Assembly: GCF_016917755.1 (NCBI RefSeq)
Contig: NZ_CP070326.1
Span: 2,914,001-2,978,000, forward strand
Length of the DNA: 64,000 nt
From: Streptomyces noursei
Lineage (GTDB): Bacteria; Actinomycetota; Actinomycetes; Streptomycetales; Streptomycetaceae
Direction: 5' to 3'
Shown: positions 8,148 through 16,560 of the stretch, piece after piece
Layout: each line of letters starts with the position of its first letter
How positions within the stretch are numbered: the first letter of the stretch is position 1
Notes under the pieces: model-generated
What the model saw: only the letters and a program-made list of their open reading frames with translations
Told to the model about the DNA's origin: nothing
Databases searched by the model: none
Translations under genes and position numbers: made by a program

Positions 8148-9286
8148 AGCCGCAGTTCGTCCGCGCCGAGCGAGGCGGCGTGCGCGGCGTCGGCGGCGAG
8201 GCGGTCGGGACGGCCGCCCATCCCGGCGACCACAGTGAGGTTGGCGGCCACGGTCGCGCCCGCGGGGCGCTCCGCGAACGGGCGCAGCGCCTCGGCCCGC
8301 GCCGCGGCGTCCCCGGTGCAGGGCACCACCACCCCGTCCGCGCAGGCCAGGGCCGCCGCCGGGGCCATGCCCGGGTTGGCCCCGCAGCGGTGCGGGGCGG
8401 GATCGGCGTGCAGCAGTACCCGGAAGCCGTCCACCGACGCCCGGGCCGCGGCGTCCCGCACGGCGTCCACCACCGCGCGCCGCAGCTCGTCCGCCGCCCG
8501 GTCCCGCCAGGCGCGCACCGCGCCCGCCGGCTCCGGGCCCAGCAGTTCCTCGACGGCGGCCCACTCCCCCGCCCGGCCGCCGGCGTCCGGGAGCGCCGCC
8601 CCGGCCCACACCGGCTCCAACGCCCGCCGCACCCGTGCCCGCAACTCGCTTTCCGCCAAGCCCAGTTCGGCATATCCGGCGAGGCACACCGGGCAGCAGC
8701 ACAGCGACATCAGGCACTCCGCGACGCCGCCCAGGCCGACCCCGCCGATCTTGTCGTGGCCGTGCAGGTGCGCCAGCCCGTACCAGCCGCAGGACTCCAG
8801 CTCCACGCCCCGGGCGCCGGGCCGGACGGCGGCCTCGGCGGCCAGCCGGACGAGGTGGTCGCGCACCTCGGGGCGGGCGATGCAGGGCGCCCACGGATAG
8901 CGGTCGCCGTAGACGTTGCGGACGACCAAGGCGGGATGGTCCGCGCCCAGGCGGGAGTTGTGGGCCAGCACGACCCAGCTGTGCACCTCCAGGCCGGCCG
9001 CGGTCAGCGCCCGCGCTGCGGTGCCGAAGGGGTCCGGGTCCGCGATCCAGTCCTGGGGGTACGGACGCAGTCGGCGACCCGCCCAGCGGTCCGGGTCGGG
9101 CGGGTAGAGGACCGCGGAGTGCCGGGCGGTGACGATGCGGTGGTGGGGGTGGCGCGGGGTGAGGGCGCGGGTGGAGTGGTAGGCGGCGGCCAGTGTGACC
9201 TGCGCGAGGCCCAGTTCGGCGAGGCGGGCGGGGGCGTCCGGGTCGCCGACCACGTCCCAGGGGTAGAGGAAGGCGGCGGTGCGCAT
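8024..9286 (-). CDS. Protein of unknown function, coupled to kdgD
   Basis: A 420-residue protein whose family I do not recognise by name. It begins AAFLYPWDVVGDPDAPARL and contains conserved-looking blocks such as VELESCGWYGLAHLHGHDK, LCCCPVCLAGY and LLHADPAPHRCG. The alternation of hydrophobic strands and helices suggests a TIM-barrel, resembling putative glycoside hydrolase-like proteins. No signal peptide. Its ATG overlaps the kdgD stop by one base (TGATG), so it is translationally coupled to kdgD and likely belongs to sugar-acid catabolism. The Cys cluster (CCCPVC) could bind metal. Confidence 0.75.
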   Translation of the reverse strand: MRTAAFLYPWDVVGDPDAPARLAELGLAQVTLAAAYHSTRALTPRHPHHRIVTARHSAVLYPPDPDRWAGRRLRPYPQDWIADPDPFGTAARALTAAGLEVHSWVVLAHNSRLGADHPALVVRNVYGDRYPWAPCIARPEVRDHLVRLAAEAAVRPGARGVELESCGWYGLAHLHGHDKIGGVGLGGVAECLMSLCCCPVCLAGYAELGLAESELRARVRRALEPVWAGAALPDAGGRAGEWAAVEELLGPEPAGAVRAWRDRAADELRRAVVDAVRDAAARASVDGFRVLLHADPAPHRCGANPGMAPAAALACADGVVVPCTGDAAARAEALRPFAERPAGATVAANLTVVAGMGGRPDRLAADAAHAASLGADELRLYHAGLAGPADLVAVRGALRALNRSAGGRAQGSGAEPAPRA

Positions 9287-10266
9287 CAGGCGCCGCTCCC
9301 GGGGGCGGCCGCGGCCAGCGCCAGGCCGTGGTCGAGCAGGTGCGACAGGCGCTCGACGTGCGCCGGCGCGGGGTCGCTGAGCGGTGGCCGCACCCCGCCG
9401 ACGGCCGGCCCGCCGCGCAGCCCCACGCCGGCCTTGACCAGCGCGACGGCGTAGCCGCGGCCCTCGTTGCGGAGCTCCACCAGCGGCCGGTAGAAGCCGT
9501 CCAGCAGCCGGATGGCGGTGGCGTCGTCGGCGTCGGCCAGCGCCCGGTGGAAGGCGAGCGCGATCTCGGGGGCGAAGGCGAACACGGCCGAGGAGTAGAG
9601 GTGGACGCCCAGCCCCCGGTAGGCGGCGCCGGTGAGTTCGGCGGTGGGCAGGCCGTTGAAGTAGAGGAACGGCCGGCCGGGGGCGTCGGTGCGGACCGCG
9701 CTGATGATGCGCTGGAGCAGTTCCAGGTCGCCCAGGCCGTCCTTGAGGCCGATGACGCCGGGGGTGCGGGCCAGGGCGGCGACGGTGTCCGGCGTGAAGA
9801 CGGCGTTGTCGCGCTGGTAGACGATGACCGGGAGCGGGGTGGCGGCGGCGAGTTCGGTGTAGTGGCGGAGCAGGCCGGGCTGGTCGGCCCGGACGAGGTA
9901 CGGCGGCATGGCCAGCAGCCCGTCGGCGCCGGCGGTGTGCGCGAGGCGGGCGAAGTGGGCGGCGAGCGCGGTGCCGTAGCCGGTGCCGGCGAGGACCGGG
10001 ACCCGGCCGGCGGCCTCCGCGACGGCCGCGGCGACGCAGGCGGCGTACTCCCCGGGGGTCAGGGCGTGGAACTCGCCGGTGCCGCAACAGGCGAAGACCG
10101 CGCCCGCGCCGGCGTCGATGCCGCCGCGCAGATGCGCCCGGAAGGCGTCCAGGTCCAGTGCGCCGTCCGGCGCGTACGCGGTCACGGGGAAGAACAGCGG
10201 TCCGTCGAGGCGGTCGGCGAGCTGGTGGTGCCGCCCGGCGGTGGCCGGCGGAGGGTGTGCGGTCAC
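9286..10266 (-). CDS. kdgD: 5-dehydro-4-deoxyglucarate dehydratase
   Basis: Class I aldolase-like enzyme of the DapA superfamily. It dehydrates and decarboxylates 5-dehydro-4-deoxyglucarate to 2,5-dioxovalerate (ketoglutarate semialdehyde). It has 326 residues; the family is about 300-320. The Schiff-base lysine is seen in VIGLKDGLGD and the catalytic Tyr in LPVIVYQRDNAVF. The glycine-rich GAGAVFACCGTGEFHAL replaces the GTTGE of DapA and is typical of KdgD. The GTG start has GGGAGAG upstream. Together with uronate dehydrogenase (10571-11380) and the damaged aldehyde dehydrogenase, it defines an oxidative uronate/glucarate route. Confidence 0.92.
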   Translation of the reverse strand: MTAHPPPATAGRHHQLADRLDGPLFFPVTAYAPDGALDLDAFRAHLRGGIDAGAGAVFACCGTGEFHALTPGEYAACVAAAVAEAAGRVPVLAGTGYGTALAAHFARLAHTAGADGLLAMPPYLVRADQPGLLRHYTELAAATPLPVIVYQRDNAVFTPDTVAALARTPGVIGLKDGLGDLELLQRIISAVRTDAPGRPFLYFNGLPTAELTGAAYRGLGVHLYSSAVFAFAPEIALAFHRALADADDATAIRLLDGFYRPLVELRNEGRGYAVALVKAGVGLRGGPAVGGVRPPLSDPAPAHVERLSHLLDHGLALAAAAPGSGA

Positions 10267-10345
10267 GGGCTCTCCCTGACGTGCGCAGACGCGTTCTCGC
10301 AGACGTTTCCGGTCGATGATGCTTCCGGTCGATTACGTTCCTGAT

Positions 10346-10369
10346 CGATGTCTATATTTCTGAACATCG
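10346..10369. promoter_or_regulatory. Candidate operator upstream of kdgD
   Basis: Perfect inverted repeat CGATGT-N12-ACATCG enclosing TCTATATTTCTGAAC. The inner sequence resembles TTCTATATGCTGAAC at 5666-5680 in the iclR promoter, as expected if one IclR-type regulator binds both. The AT-rich centre may also be the kdgD promoter core. Confidence 0.5.
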
Positions 10370-10461
10370 TGGGTCGACGTAACGGTATTGCGGCCGCCCG
10401 GGCGGGTCAAGGGTCCCAATCCCGTGCCACACAAGCCGATTTGACCGCCCGATCAAGTGTC

Positions 10462-10490
10462 TTGACCGGCCCGGAGGTGCTCCCTAGCGT
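10462..10490 (+). promoter_or_regulatory. Promoter for uronate dehydrogenase gene
   Basis: A -35 element TTGACC (10462-10467) and a -10 element TAGCGT (10485-10490) are separated by 17 bp, a good match to the principal sigma factor consensus of Streptomyces. It lies 80 nt before the ATG at 10571. Confidence 0.6.
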
Positions 10491-10570
10491 GTCCCTCCAC
10501 CCATCTCGTCCATCCATATGAACCTGGTCCGTGCATACGGCCGCACCGACCAGTCGGAGGAGTTCCGCCC

Positions 10571-11380
10571 ATGACCGCACCCCGCACCGTCCTGCTCACC
10601 GGCGCCGCCGGCGGAGTCGGCACCCTGATGCGCGCGCTGCTGCCGCCGTACGGCTACCGGCTGCGGCTGTTCGACCAGCGCCCGGTCGAGGGCGAACCGG
10701 ACGCCGTCACCGCGGAGTTGGCCGACACCGAGGCGCTGCGCGCGGCGGTCCACGGGGTCGACGCGATCGTCCACCTCGCCGGCATCTCCCTGGAGTCGTC
10801 GTTCGAGAAGGTCCTGCGGGCCAACATCGAGGGCACCTACCGGCTCTACGAGGCGGCCCGCGAGGCGGGCGTGCGCCGGGTGGTCTTCGCCTCCTCCAAC
10901 CACGCCGTCGGCTTCACCCCGCGCCCGCCGGACGGCTCCGCGGCCATCCCGGTCGACACCCCGCACCGCCCGGACACCTTCTACGGCCTCTCCAAGGGCT
11001 TCGGTGAGGACCTCGCCGCCCTCTACTGGGACCGACACGGCATCGAGACCGTCTCCCTGCGCATCGGCTCGTGCTTCCCGGAGCCGACCACCGTGCGGAT
11101 GCTCTCCCTCTGGCTGAGCCCGGCGGACTGCGCCCGGCTGCTGCACGCCGCACTCACCGCCGAACACGTCGGCCACACCATCGCCTACGCCTCCTCCGCC
11201 AACACCCGGCTGTGGTGGGACCTGACGACCGCCCGCGCACTGGGCTACGACCCGCAGGACGACTCCGAGCCGTACGCGGCGCAACTCCTCGCCGCGCAAG
11301 GGGAGCTCGACCCGGACGACCCCGAACACGCCCACCTCGGCGGAGCTTTCTGCACAAACCCTCCCATGTGGCAGCACTGA
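10571..11380 (+). CDS. udh: Uronate dehydrogenase
   Basis: NAD-dependent short-chain/epimerase-fold enzyme, 269 residues, closely resembling bacterial uronate dehydrogenases. These oxidise galacturonate or glucuronate to the aldaro-lactone. Features are the nucleotide-binding loop TGAAGGVGTLM, DAIVHLAGISLE, VVFASSNHAVGF, the catalytic FYGLSKGFGEDLA (Tyr-x3-Lys) and SLRIGSCFPEP. GGAGGAG precedes the ATG. It is divergent from kdgD, which acts later in the same route. A glucarate or galactarate dehydratase, needed between the two, is not in the window. Confidence 0.9.
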   Translation: MTAPRTVLLTGAAGGVGTLMRALLPPYGYRLRLFDQRPVEGEPDAVTAELADTEALRAAVHGVDAIVHLAGISLESSFEKVLRANIEGTYRLYEAAREAGVRRVVFASSNHAVGFTPRPPDGSAAIPVDTPHRPDTFYGLSKGFGEDLAALYWDRHGIETVSLRIGSCFPEPTTVRMLSLWLSPADCARLLHAALTAEHVGHTIAYASSANTRLWWDLTTARALGYDPQDDSEPYAAQLLAAQGELDPDDPEHAHLGGAFCTNPPMWQH

Positions 11381-11449
11381 CCGCGATTCCGGATGATCCA
11401 CCACCCTACGGAACCTCGTCCCCGCCCCTCGGCGTCCTTGAGGGCACGA

Positions 11450-11480
11450 CGCCTGCCGGCACCCCGCGTTCCGGCAGGCG
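11450..11480. terminator. Hairpin between udh and glsB-like gene
   Basis: A 10-bp perfect stem CGCCTGCCGG/CCGGCAGGCG with an 11-nt loop, 70 nt after the udh stop and 33 nt before the next ATG. It has no T tract, as is usual for actinobacterial terminators. Confidence 0.5.
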
Positions 11481-11513
11481 CAAGCACACCACGCGAGAAC
11501 GAGGTAACACACC

Positions 11514-11786
11514 ATGGGCATCGTCAGCTGGCTCGTCCTGGGCCTGATCGCGGGCGTGATCGCCAAGGTCCTGCTGCCGGGACGGGACCCGGGCGGCCTC
11601 GTCGGCACCACCCTGATCGGCATCGCCGGCTCCTTCATCGGCGGCTGGCTCTCCACCCGGATCCTGCACCGCCCGATACCCAAGGACTTCTACGACCCGG
11701 CCATGTGGATCGCCGCGGTGGCCGGCGCCCTGGTCCTGCTGATCGCCTACCGGCTGCTCTTCGGCAACTCCCGGGCCCGACGCTGA
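11514..11786 (+). CDS. GlsB/YeaQ/YmgE-family stress membrane protein
   Basis: A 90-residue small membrane protein of the transglycosylase-associated family. It has three hydrophobic segments (about 3-20, 30-46 and 63-82) separated by Gly-rich turns (GLVGTTLIGIAGSFIGGWL), the family signature, and a basic C-terminus (NSRARR). GAGGT lies upstream of the ATG. Family members are induced by envelope or general stress; the exact role is unknown. Confidence 0.9.
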   Translation: MGIVSWLVLGLIAGVIAKVLLPGRDPGGLVGTTLIGIAGSFIGGWLSTRILHRPIPKDFYDPAMWIAAVAGALVLLIAYRLLFGNSRARR

Positions 11787-11797
11787 CCGGCGGGGAC

Positions 11798-11825
11798 GGC
11801 CGCCCCGGACGGTTCCGGGGCGGCC
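11798..11825. terminator. Terminator after glsB-like gene
   Basis: An 11-bp perfect stem GGCCGCCCCGG/CCGGGGCGGCC with loop ACGGTT, beginning 12 nt after the stop codon. Confidence 0.65.
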
Positions 11826-11867
11826 CCCGCAGGGAACCGCGTACGCCCGCTGACCGTTAGGGCTGGC

Positions 11868-13118
11868 ATGACCGCAATGACTCCTGGCTCGAACCTCCCG
11901 CTCACCGCCGCGCGGGTGGCGGTGACCGTCACCGCCCCCGTGCGGCTGGACGTGTCGGGCCTGCTGCTGACGGCCGGCGGCAAGGTGCGCTCCGACGACG
12001 ACTTCGTGTTCTACAACCAGCCCGCGGGGCCCGGGGTGAGCCATCGCTCGGCGCCGGACGGCGACACCATCACGGTGGACACCGCCGCGGTGCCCGCGGA
12101 CATCGACAAGGTCGTGGTCACCGCGAGCCTGGACGCGCCCGGCGCGACCTTCGCCGGCACCGAGCCGACCGGCACGGTCCGCGACGCCGACGGCGGCGGC
12201 GTGCTGGCCGCCTTCACCCCGCCGCAGCTGGGCACGGAGACCGCGCTGGTCGTGGTGGAGATCTACCGCCGCGGCGGCGGCTGGAAGGTCCGCGCGGTCG
12301 GCCAGGGGTATGCGAACGGCCTCGCCGGCATCGCCACCGACTTCGGCGTGAGCGTGGAGGAGCCGGCCGCCCCGCCCGCGGCCCAGGCGCCGCCGGCACC
12401 CCCGGCGCCCCCGGCACCGCAGGCACCCCCGGCGCCCGTCCCGCCGGAGCAGTGGGCACCGCCGGCCGGCGCCCCCGCCCCGGTCGCCCCGCCGCCGCAG
12501 GCCCCCGGCGAGCCCGCCGCGCCGGTCCCGCCGGCCGCCGGCAAGGTCAACCTCGACAAGGGCCGGGTCAGCCTCCGGAAGAACCAGACCGTCTCCCTGG
12601 TCAAGGACGGCCGCCCGCTGCTCACCTCGGTCCGGATGGGCCTGGGCTGGGAGCCCGCCCGCCGCGGCCGGAGCATCGACCTGGACGCCTCGGTGATCGC
12701 CTACGGCCCGGACCGCGGCAAGATCGACGCCTGCTACTTCGGCAAGCTCAGGATCCTCGACGCGGCGATCCAGCACTCCGGCGACAACCTCACCGGCGAC
12801 GGCGACGGCGACGACGAGGTGATCACCGTCCACCTCGGCGGGATCCCCCCGGAGGTCACCGGCCTGGTCTTCGTCGTCAACTCCTTCTCCGGCCAGAAGT
12901 TCTCCGACGTCACCAAGGCGTACTGCCGGCTGACCGACGCGCAGACCGGCGAGGAGCTGGTCCGCTTCGACCTGACCGGCGCCGAGCCGCGCACCGGCGT
13001 GATGATGGCCAAGCTGATCCGGCAGTACTCCGGCGAGTGGGAGATGACCGCGCTGGGCGACTTCGTCGACGCCCGCACGGTGCGCGGCATGGTCAAGCCC
13101 GCGGCCGCCGCGCTGTAG
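11868..13118 (+). CDS. Double TerD-domain protein
   Basis: A 416-residue protein with two TerD (CABP/tellurium-resistance) domains. The first covers about residues 5-165 (SDDDFVFYNQP, ADIDKVVVTASLD, GWKVRAVGQGYANGLAGIATDFG). An Ala/Pro-rich linker covers about 165-225. The second domain follows (VSLVKDGRPLLTSVRMGLGWEP, DLDASVIAYGPDRG, GDGDGDDEVITVHLG, QYSGEWEMTALGDFVDART). Acidic loops such as GDGDGDDE are the expected calcium-binding sites. TerD proteins are cytosolic and linked to stress and calcium signalling. A second in-frame ATG lies three codons downstream. Confidence 0.92.
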   Translation: MTAMTPGSNLPLTAARVAVTVTAPVRLDVSGLLLTAGGKVRSDDDFVFYNQPAGPGVSHRSAPDGDTITVDTAAVPADIDKVVVTASLDAPGATFAGTEPTGTVRDADGGGVLAAFTPPQLGTETALVVVEIYRRGGGWKVRAVGQGYANGLAGIATDFGVSVEEPAAPPAAQAPPAPPAPPAPQAPPAPVPPEQWAPPAGAPAPVAPPPQAPGEPAAPVPPAAGKVNLDKGRVSLRKNQTVSLVKDGRPLLTSVRMGLGWEPARRGRSIDLDASVIAYGPDRGKIDACYFGKLRILDAAIQHSGDNLTGDGDGDDEVITVHLGGIPPEVTGLVFVVNSFSGQKFSDVTKAYCRLTDAQTGEELVRFDLTGAEPRTGVMMAKLIRQYSGEWEMTALGDFVDARTVRGMVKPAAAAL

Positions 13119-13343
13119 CCCGCGCCCGTGGTGGGTGCGGGGCCGCCCCGTCCCGCGCCCCCCGGACGGCCCCGGTCGGTCGACACCACCGCGCGCGGGT
13201 GTCCCGCCCTGGTGCGGGAGCGGTCGAGGGCCGAGAATTGTGTCGTCGACACCGTCGCGCCCGCCTTCCCCCCACCCTGCGCGCACCCCCGGGATTCCGT
13301 CCCCTCGGCCCCCTCCCCCACGGCTTACGACGAGGAGCGTCCG

Positions 13344-14240
13344 ATGACCCAGCAGCCGCCCCCGGCCGGCGGACCCGACCGGCCCGGGCACCCGGACCAC
13401 CCGGACGGCGCAGCCCGCCCGGACCTCCCCGAGCGGGTCGCCGCCACCTACGGCGAGGAGGACCTCAGCGCCGTCCCCGCGTTCGCCGGCGGCTTCATCA
13501 ACTTCGGCTACTGGGCCTGGCTGCCCGAGCTCGCGGACCGTCCGCTGACCGAGGAGGACCGGGTCCGCAGCGAGCAGGACCTCTACCGGCTGGTGCTGGA
13601 CACCTTCGACCGGCCGCGCGGCCGCACCGCCCTGGAGGTCGGCTGCGGGCGCGGGCTGGGCTGTGCGCTGGCCCTGCGGGAGTTCGACTTCGGGTCGCTG
13701 ATCGGCCTGGACGCCCACCCGGACCAGATCGCCCGCGCCCTGGAGGCCAACGCCGAACTGCTCCGCGAGGACGCCGGCCCCCGCCGGCTGGAGTTCGTGC
13801 TCGGCCCGGCCCAGCGGATGCCGCTGCCGGACGCCTGCGCCGACTTCGTCTACTCCGTCGAGGCCGCCCAGCACTTCCGCGACCTGGCCGGCTTCGCGCG
13901 GGAGGCGGTGCGGGTGCTCCGCCCGGCCGGCCGGTTCGCGCTGACCACGTTCTTCGCCCGGGTCCCGGAGGCGATCCGGGTACTGCCCGAGCTGCTGCCC
14001 CCGTACGCCGACGGGCTGGACGTCCCGCACCTGGTGGACGACGTGGCCGCCACGTTCGACGCGGCCGGGCTGCGGGACGTCGCGGTGACCCCGATCGGCG
14101 ACGGCGTCTGGGAGCCCTACGACCGCTACATGGAGCAGCGGCCGGAGCTGCGCGACAAGTGGCCCCGGCAGTACCTGACGGCATATCAGACGGGGCTGCT
14201 GGACTACTACTTGATCACCGCGGCGGCCCCGGGCGACTGA
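13344..14240 (+). CDS. Class I SAM-dependent methyltransferase
   Basis: A 298-residue methyltransferase with SAM motif I ALEVGCGRGLGCALAL near residue 90, motif II GLDAHPDQI, and FVYSVEAAQHFRDLAGF. The ending DRYMEQRPELRDKWPRQYL resembles small-molecule or lipid methyltransferases. The first 30 residues are Pro/Asp-rich and unstructured. GAGGAG lies 7 nt before the ATG at 13344; the frame is open upstream without homology. Substrate unknown. Confidence 0.85.
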   Translation: MTQQPPPAGGPDRPGHPDHPDGAARPDLPERVAATYGEEDLSAVPAFAGGFINFGYWAWLPELADRPLTEEDRVRSEQDLYRLVLDTFDRPRGRTALEVGCGRGLGCALALREFDFGSLIGLDAHPDQIARALEANAELLREDAGPRRLEFVLGPAQRMPLPDACADFVYSVEAAQHFRDLAGFAREAVRVLRPAGRFALTTFFARVPEAIRVLPELLPPYADGLDVPHLVDDVAATFDAAGLRDVAVTPIGDGVWEPYDRYMEQRPELRDKWPRQYLTAYQTGLLDYYLITAAAPGD

Positions 14241-14300
14241 GCTCCGGCGCAACCACCGGCTGCACCGGAGCGACTGACGCCGCGCCCCGCCGGCCCCGGG

Positions 14301-15806
14301 TCAGTCGGCCTGCCGCGACCGCGCCTTGAAGGCGGCCTTGCGTGCCTCCTTGGCGGCCTTCTTGTCCGGGTGGAGCTGCCCCATGACCTCCAGCACCTCC
14401 GCGGTGGCCGGGTGGTCCACCCGCCAGACCTCGTCGAAGAACCCGCTGTGCTGCTCGGTCAGGCCCTGCACCAGCTCGCGGAGTTCGGCCGCCGCCGCGT
14501 CGTCGGTGTCGCCCAGCTGGGCCGCGATGGTGTCCACCGTCAGCCAGAAGACCATGTCCTGGGACGGCTCGGGGATGTCGGGCAGCCCGCGCTCGGCGAG
14601 CCAGACCCGGGCCAGTCCGCCCAGGTACCGGTCGTCGAGCACCTCGCGCAGCGCCGGCTCGGCCTCGGGGGCGATCAGCGAGAGGGTCTGCTGGGCGGCG
14701 AGCCGGCGCAGCGGGCCGTACTCGTCGTCGCCGCGGGCCGCCGCGAGCAGGTCCCGGGCGGCGTCCAGCGGGGTGCGGGCGGCCAACCACTGCTCGGACT
14801 CCGCCTGGGCCAGCACCTCGGGGTAGTCGGGCAGGGCGGCCAGCAGGGCGTCGGCGTTCTTGTCGGCGAGGTCGCCGACGGCGGGGGCGTCCACGCCGGC
14901 GTCCAGCATCCGGGCGCGGACCGCCCAGACGCCGAGCGGGGTGAGCCGGACCATGCCGTACCGGGCGACGTCCTCGTCCGCCAGCGGCTCGGCGGCCCGG
15001 ACCGTGTCGCCGTCCTCGTCCAGTTCCTCGATGAGCGCCTCGTCGACCGGCCGGTAGGCGACCAGTCCGATCGGCTCCAGCACCCGGAACTGGTCGTCGA
15101 GCCGCATCATCGCCGCGGAGACCTCTTCGAGGATCTCGTCGGAGGGCTCGTCCATGTCGTCCGGGACGATCATGGAGGCGGCCAGCGCGGGCAGCGGGAC
15201 GTCCTGGCCGGGGACCTCGTTCAGGGCGCTGAGGAGGTAGAGGTTGCCGAGGATGCCGTCCAGCAGTTCGGCCTCCTCCTCCGGGTTCCAGTCCAGGGCG
15301 TCCAGGTCCAGCTCGCCGCCGTCGGCGAGCTGTTCGGCGATGTCGGAGAGGTCCGGGGCGACCGCGTCGGCGAGCACCGTCTCCATGCCGCCGAGCCAGA
15401 TGTCCAGGACGTCCTGGGGGCTGCCGGAGGTGAGCAGGGCCAGCTCCTCGCCGGGGGTGGCGGTGCCGACCGCGGCGTCGTCGGGGAGGTCCGCCGCGGC
15501 GGCGTCGTCGACGGCAGCGCCGTCTTCGTCCTCGGTGATCTCGACCAGTCCGGTGTCGACCGCCAGCTGCCACGCCTCGGCGGTGTAGGCCGGGCCCTCC
15601 TCGTCGCCGGCCAGGCCCAGGTGCTCAGTTGCGGCGATCAGCGACTTGTCGACCAGCTCGCCGCCGACGCCGACCGGGACGCCGGTCCCGGCCCAGCGCG
15701 CGAGCCTGGCGGCCCGGGCCAGCAGCGGGGCGCTCAGCGCGTCGCGGGCCAGCTCCGCTTCGGGGTGCAGCCGCACCGGCGGCATGGTGGGGCGGTCTGC
15801 GGGCAT
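14301..15806 (-). CDS. Conserved hypothetical protein, acidic
   Basis: A 501-residue cytosolic protein that I recognise only as a conserved streptomycete hypothetical. It is very acidic in the middle (ELDLDALDWNPEEEAELLDG) and mostly helical. The C-terminal part looks like HEAT-type repeats (EPALREVLDDRYLGGLARVWLAERG). The C-terminal tail is basic (KKAAKEARKAAFKARSRQ). GAGGAG precedes the ATG at 15806; the frame continues upstream but without a ribosome binding site. Divergent from the nuclease remnant. Confidence 0.85.
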   Translation of the reverse strand: MPADRPTMPPVRLHPEAELARDALSAPLLARAARLARWAGTGVPVGVGGELVDKSLIAATEHLGLAGDEEGPAYTAEAWQLAVDTGLVEITEDEDGAAVDDAAAADLPDDAAVGTATPGEELALLTSGSPQDVLDIWLGGMETVLADAVAPDLSDIAEQLADGGELDLDALDWNPEEEAELLDGILGNLYLLSALNEVPGQDVPLPALAASMIVPDDMDEPSDEILEEVSAAMMRLDDQFRVLEPIGLVAYRPVDEALIEELDEDGDTVRAAEPLADEDVARYGMVRLTPLGVWAVRARMLDAGVDAPAVGDLADKNADALLAALPDYPEVLAQAESEQWLAARTPLDAARDLLAAARGDDEYGPLRRLAAQQTLSLIAPEAEPALREVLDDRYLGGLARVWLAERGLPDIPEPSQDMVFWLTVDTIAAQLGDTDDAAAAELRELVQGLTEQHSGFFDEVWRVDHPATAEVLEVMGQLHPDKKAAKEARKAAFKARSRQAD

Positions 15807-16405
15807 CGGGCTCAGCTCCTCGGACGGACGTCGGCTTGTGCGCCGCCCAAGCGTAGACGGAATTCTCCCCATGTCGGGCGGTTCACCCTCCCGTACGCTC
15901 CCGTCCACCGGGAGAACCTTGACAACTCCCTTGCGCACACAAGAGATTGACGCGCGTAGCGCGAGCGCCGGTCCCGCTCCGCCGCTTCTTCCACCCCCCT
16001 ACCCCCCTTCCTCCGGAGGCTTGGATGCCATCCCGTCGTACGCTCCGCAGGCCGGTCGCCCTCGGTGCGGTGGCCGCCTGTGCAGCCCTCGCCGGCGGAC
16101 TGCTCAGCGTGCAGTCCGCTTCGGCGGCCGGCACCCGGATCCACGACATACAAGGCAGGACCCGGATATCCCCGCTGGTCGGGAAGCAGGTCGGCGACGT
16201 GCCCGGCATCGTGACCGCGGTCCGGGCGTTCGGCTCGTCGCGTAGCTCCTGATCTCACATGTCAAGCCCACCACCGCGAGGTATGTGGGATTCTCCCGAC
16301 TCGTCCGGGAGAAAACTTCAACAGGGCAACTCCCAGGTACTGGACCACCTGCTCACCAGCCAGGCGCTGACCCGCGCCGCGCGACGCGACTACGACATCG
16401 TGCAC

Positions 16406-16560
16406 TTGGCTTCCTCCCCGGCATGAATGCCGGGGATTCCCCTATGCGGGGGTTCGGCCGGTTGCCCAGCTTGCGGGTTCCTGCTTCACAGACCGGCTGT
16501 TGCCGAGGTCTCCGCAGGCTGACACGGCATGCCCTGCCGTGCGTTTGATGTTGATGGCGG
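16406..16560 (-). ncRNA. Probable omega-RNA (reRNA) at the element right end
   Basis: By analogy with ISDra2, the TnpB guide RNA covers the 3' end of tnpB and the right end, and its guide is the host sequence just outside. The end contains a perfect 8-bp hairpin (16416-16435) and a second small C4/G4 hairpin (16439-16451). The predicted 16-nt guide is GTGCACGATGTCGTAG (16405-16390). The 5' boundary at about 16560 is an estimate. Confidence 0.5.
16416..16435. repeat. Right-end subterminal hairpin
   Basis: A perfect 8-bp stem CCCCGGCA/TGCCGGGG with loop TGAA, 10 nt inside the right boundary. This is the expected position for an IS605-type TnpA-recognised hairpin and the omega-RNA terminal stem. 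Confidence 0.75.

Larger units (their letters stand above)
10267..10570. other. Divergent promoter region of kdgD and uronate dehydrogenase
   Basis: 304 bases without a gene. They hold the CGATGT-N12-ACATCG repeat at 10346-10369, two copies of TTGACC (10441-10446 and 10462-10467), and a good promoter for the rightward gene at 10462-10490. I see no small ORF with a convincing ribosome binding site. Confidence 0.6.

Noticed and set aside
16285..16548. Open frame across the nuclease fragment and the right end of the insertion element
   Set aside because: It joins unrelated pieces: the first residues are nuclease remnant, the rest is element non-coding end read in a chance frame.
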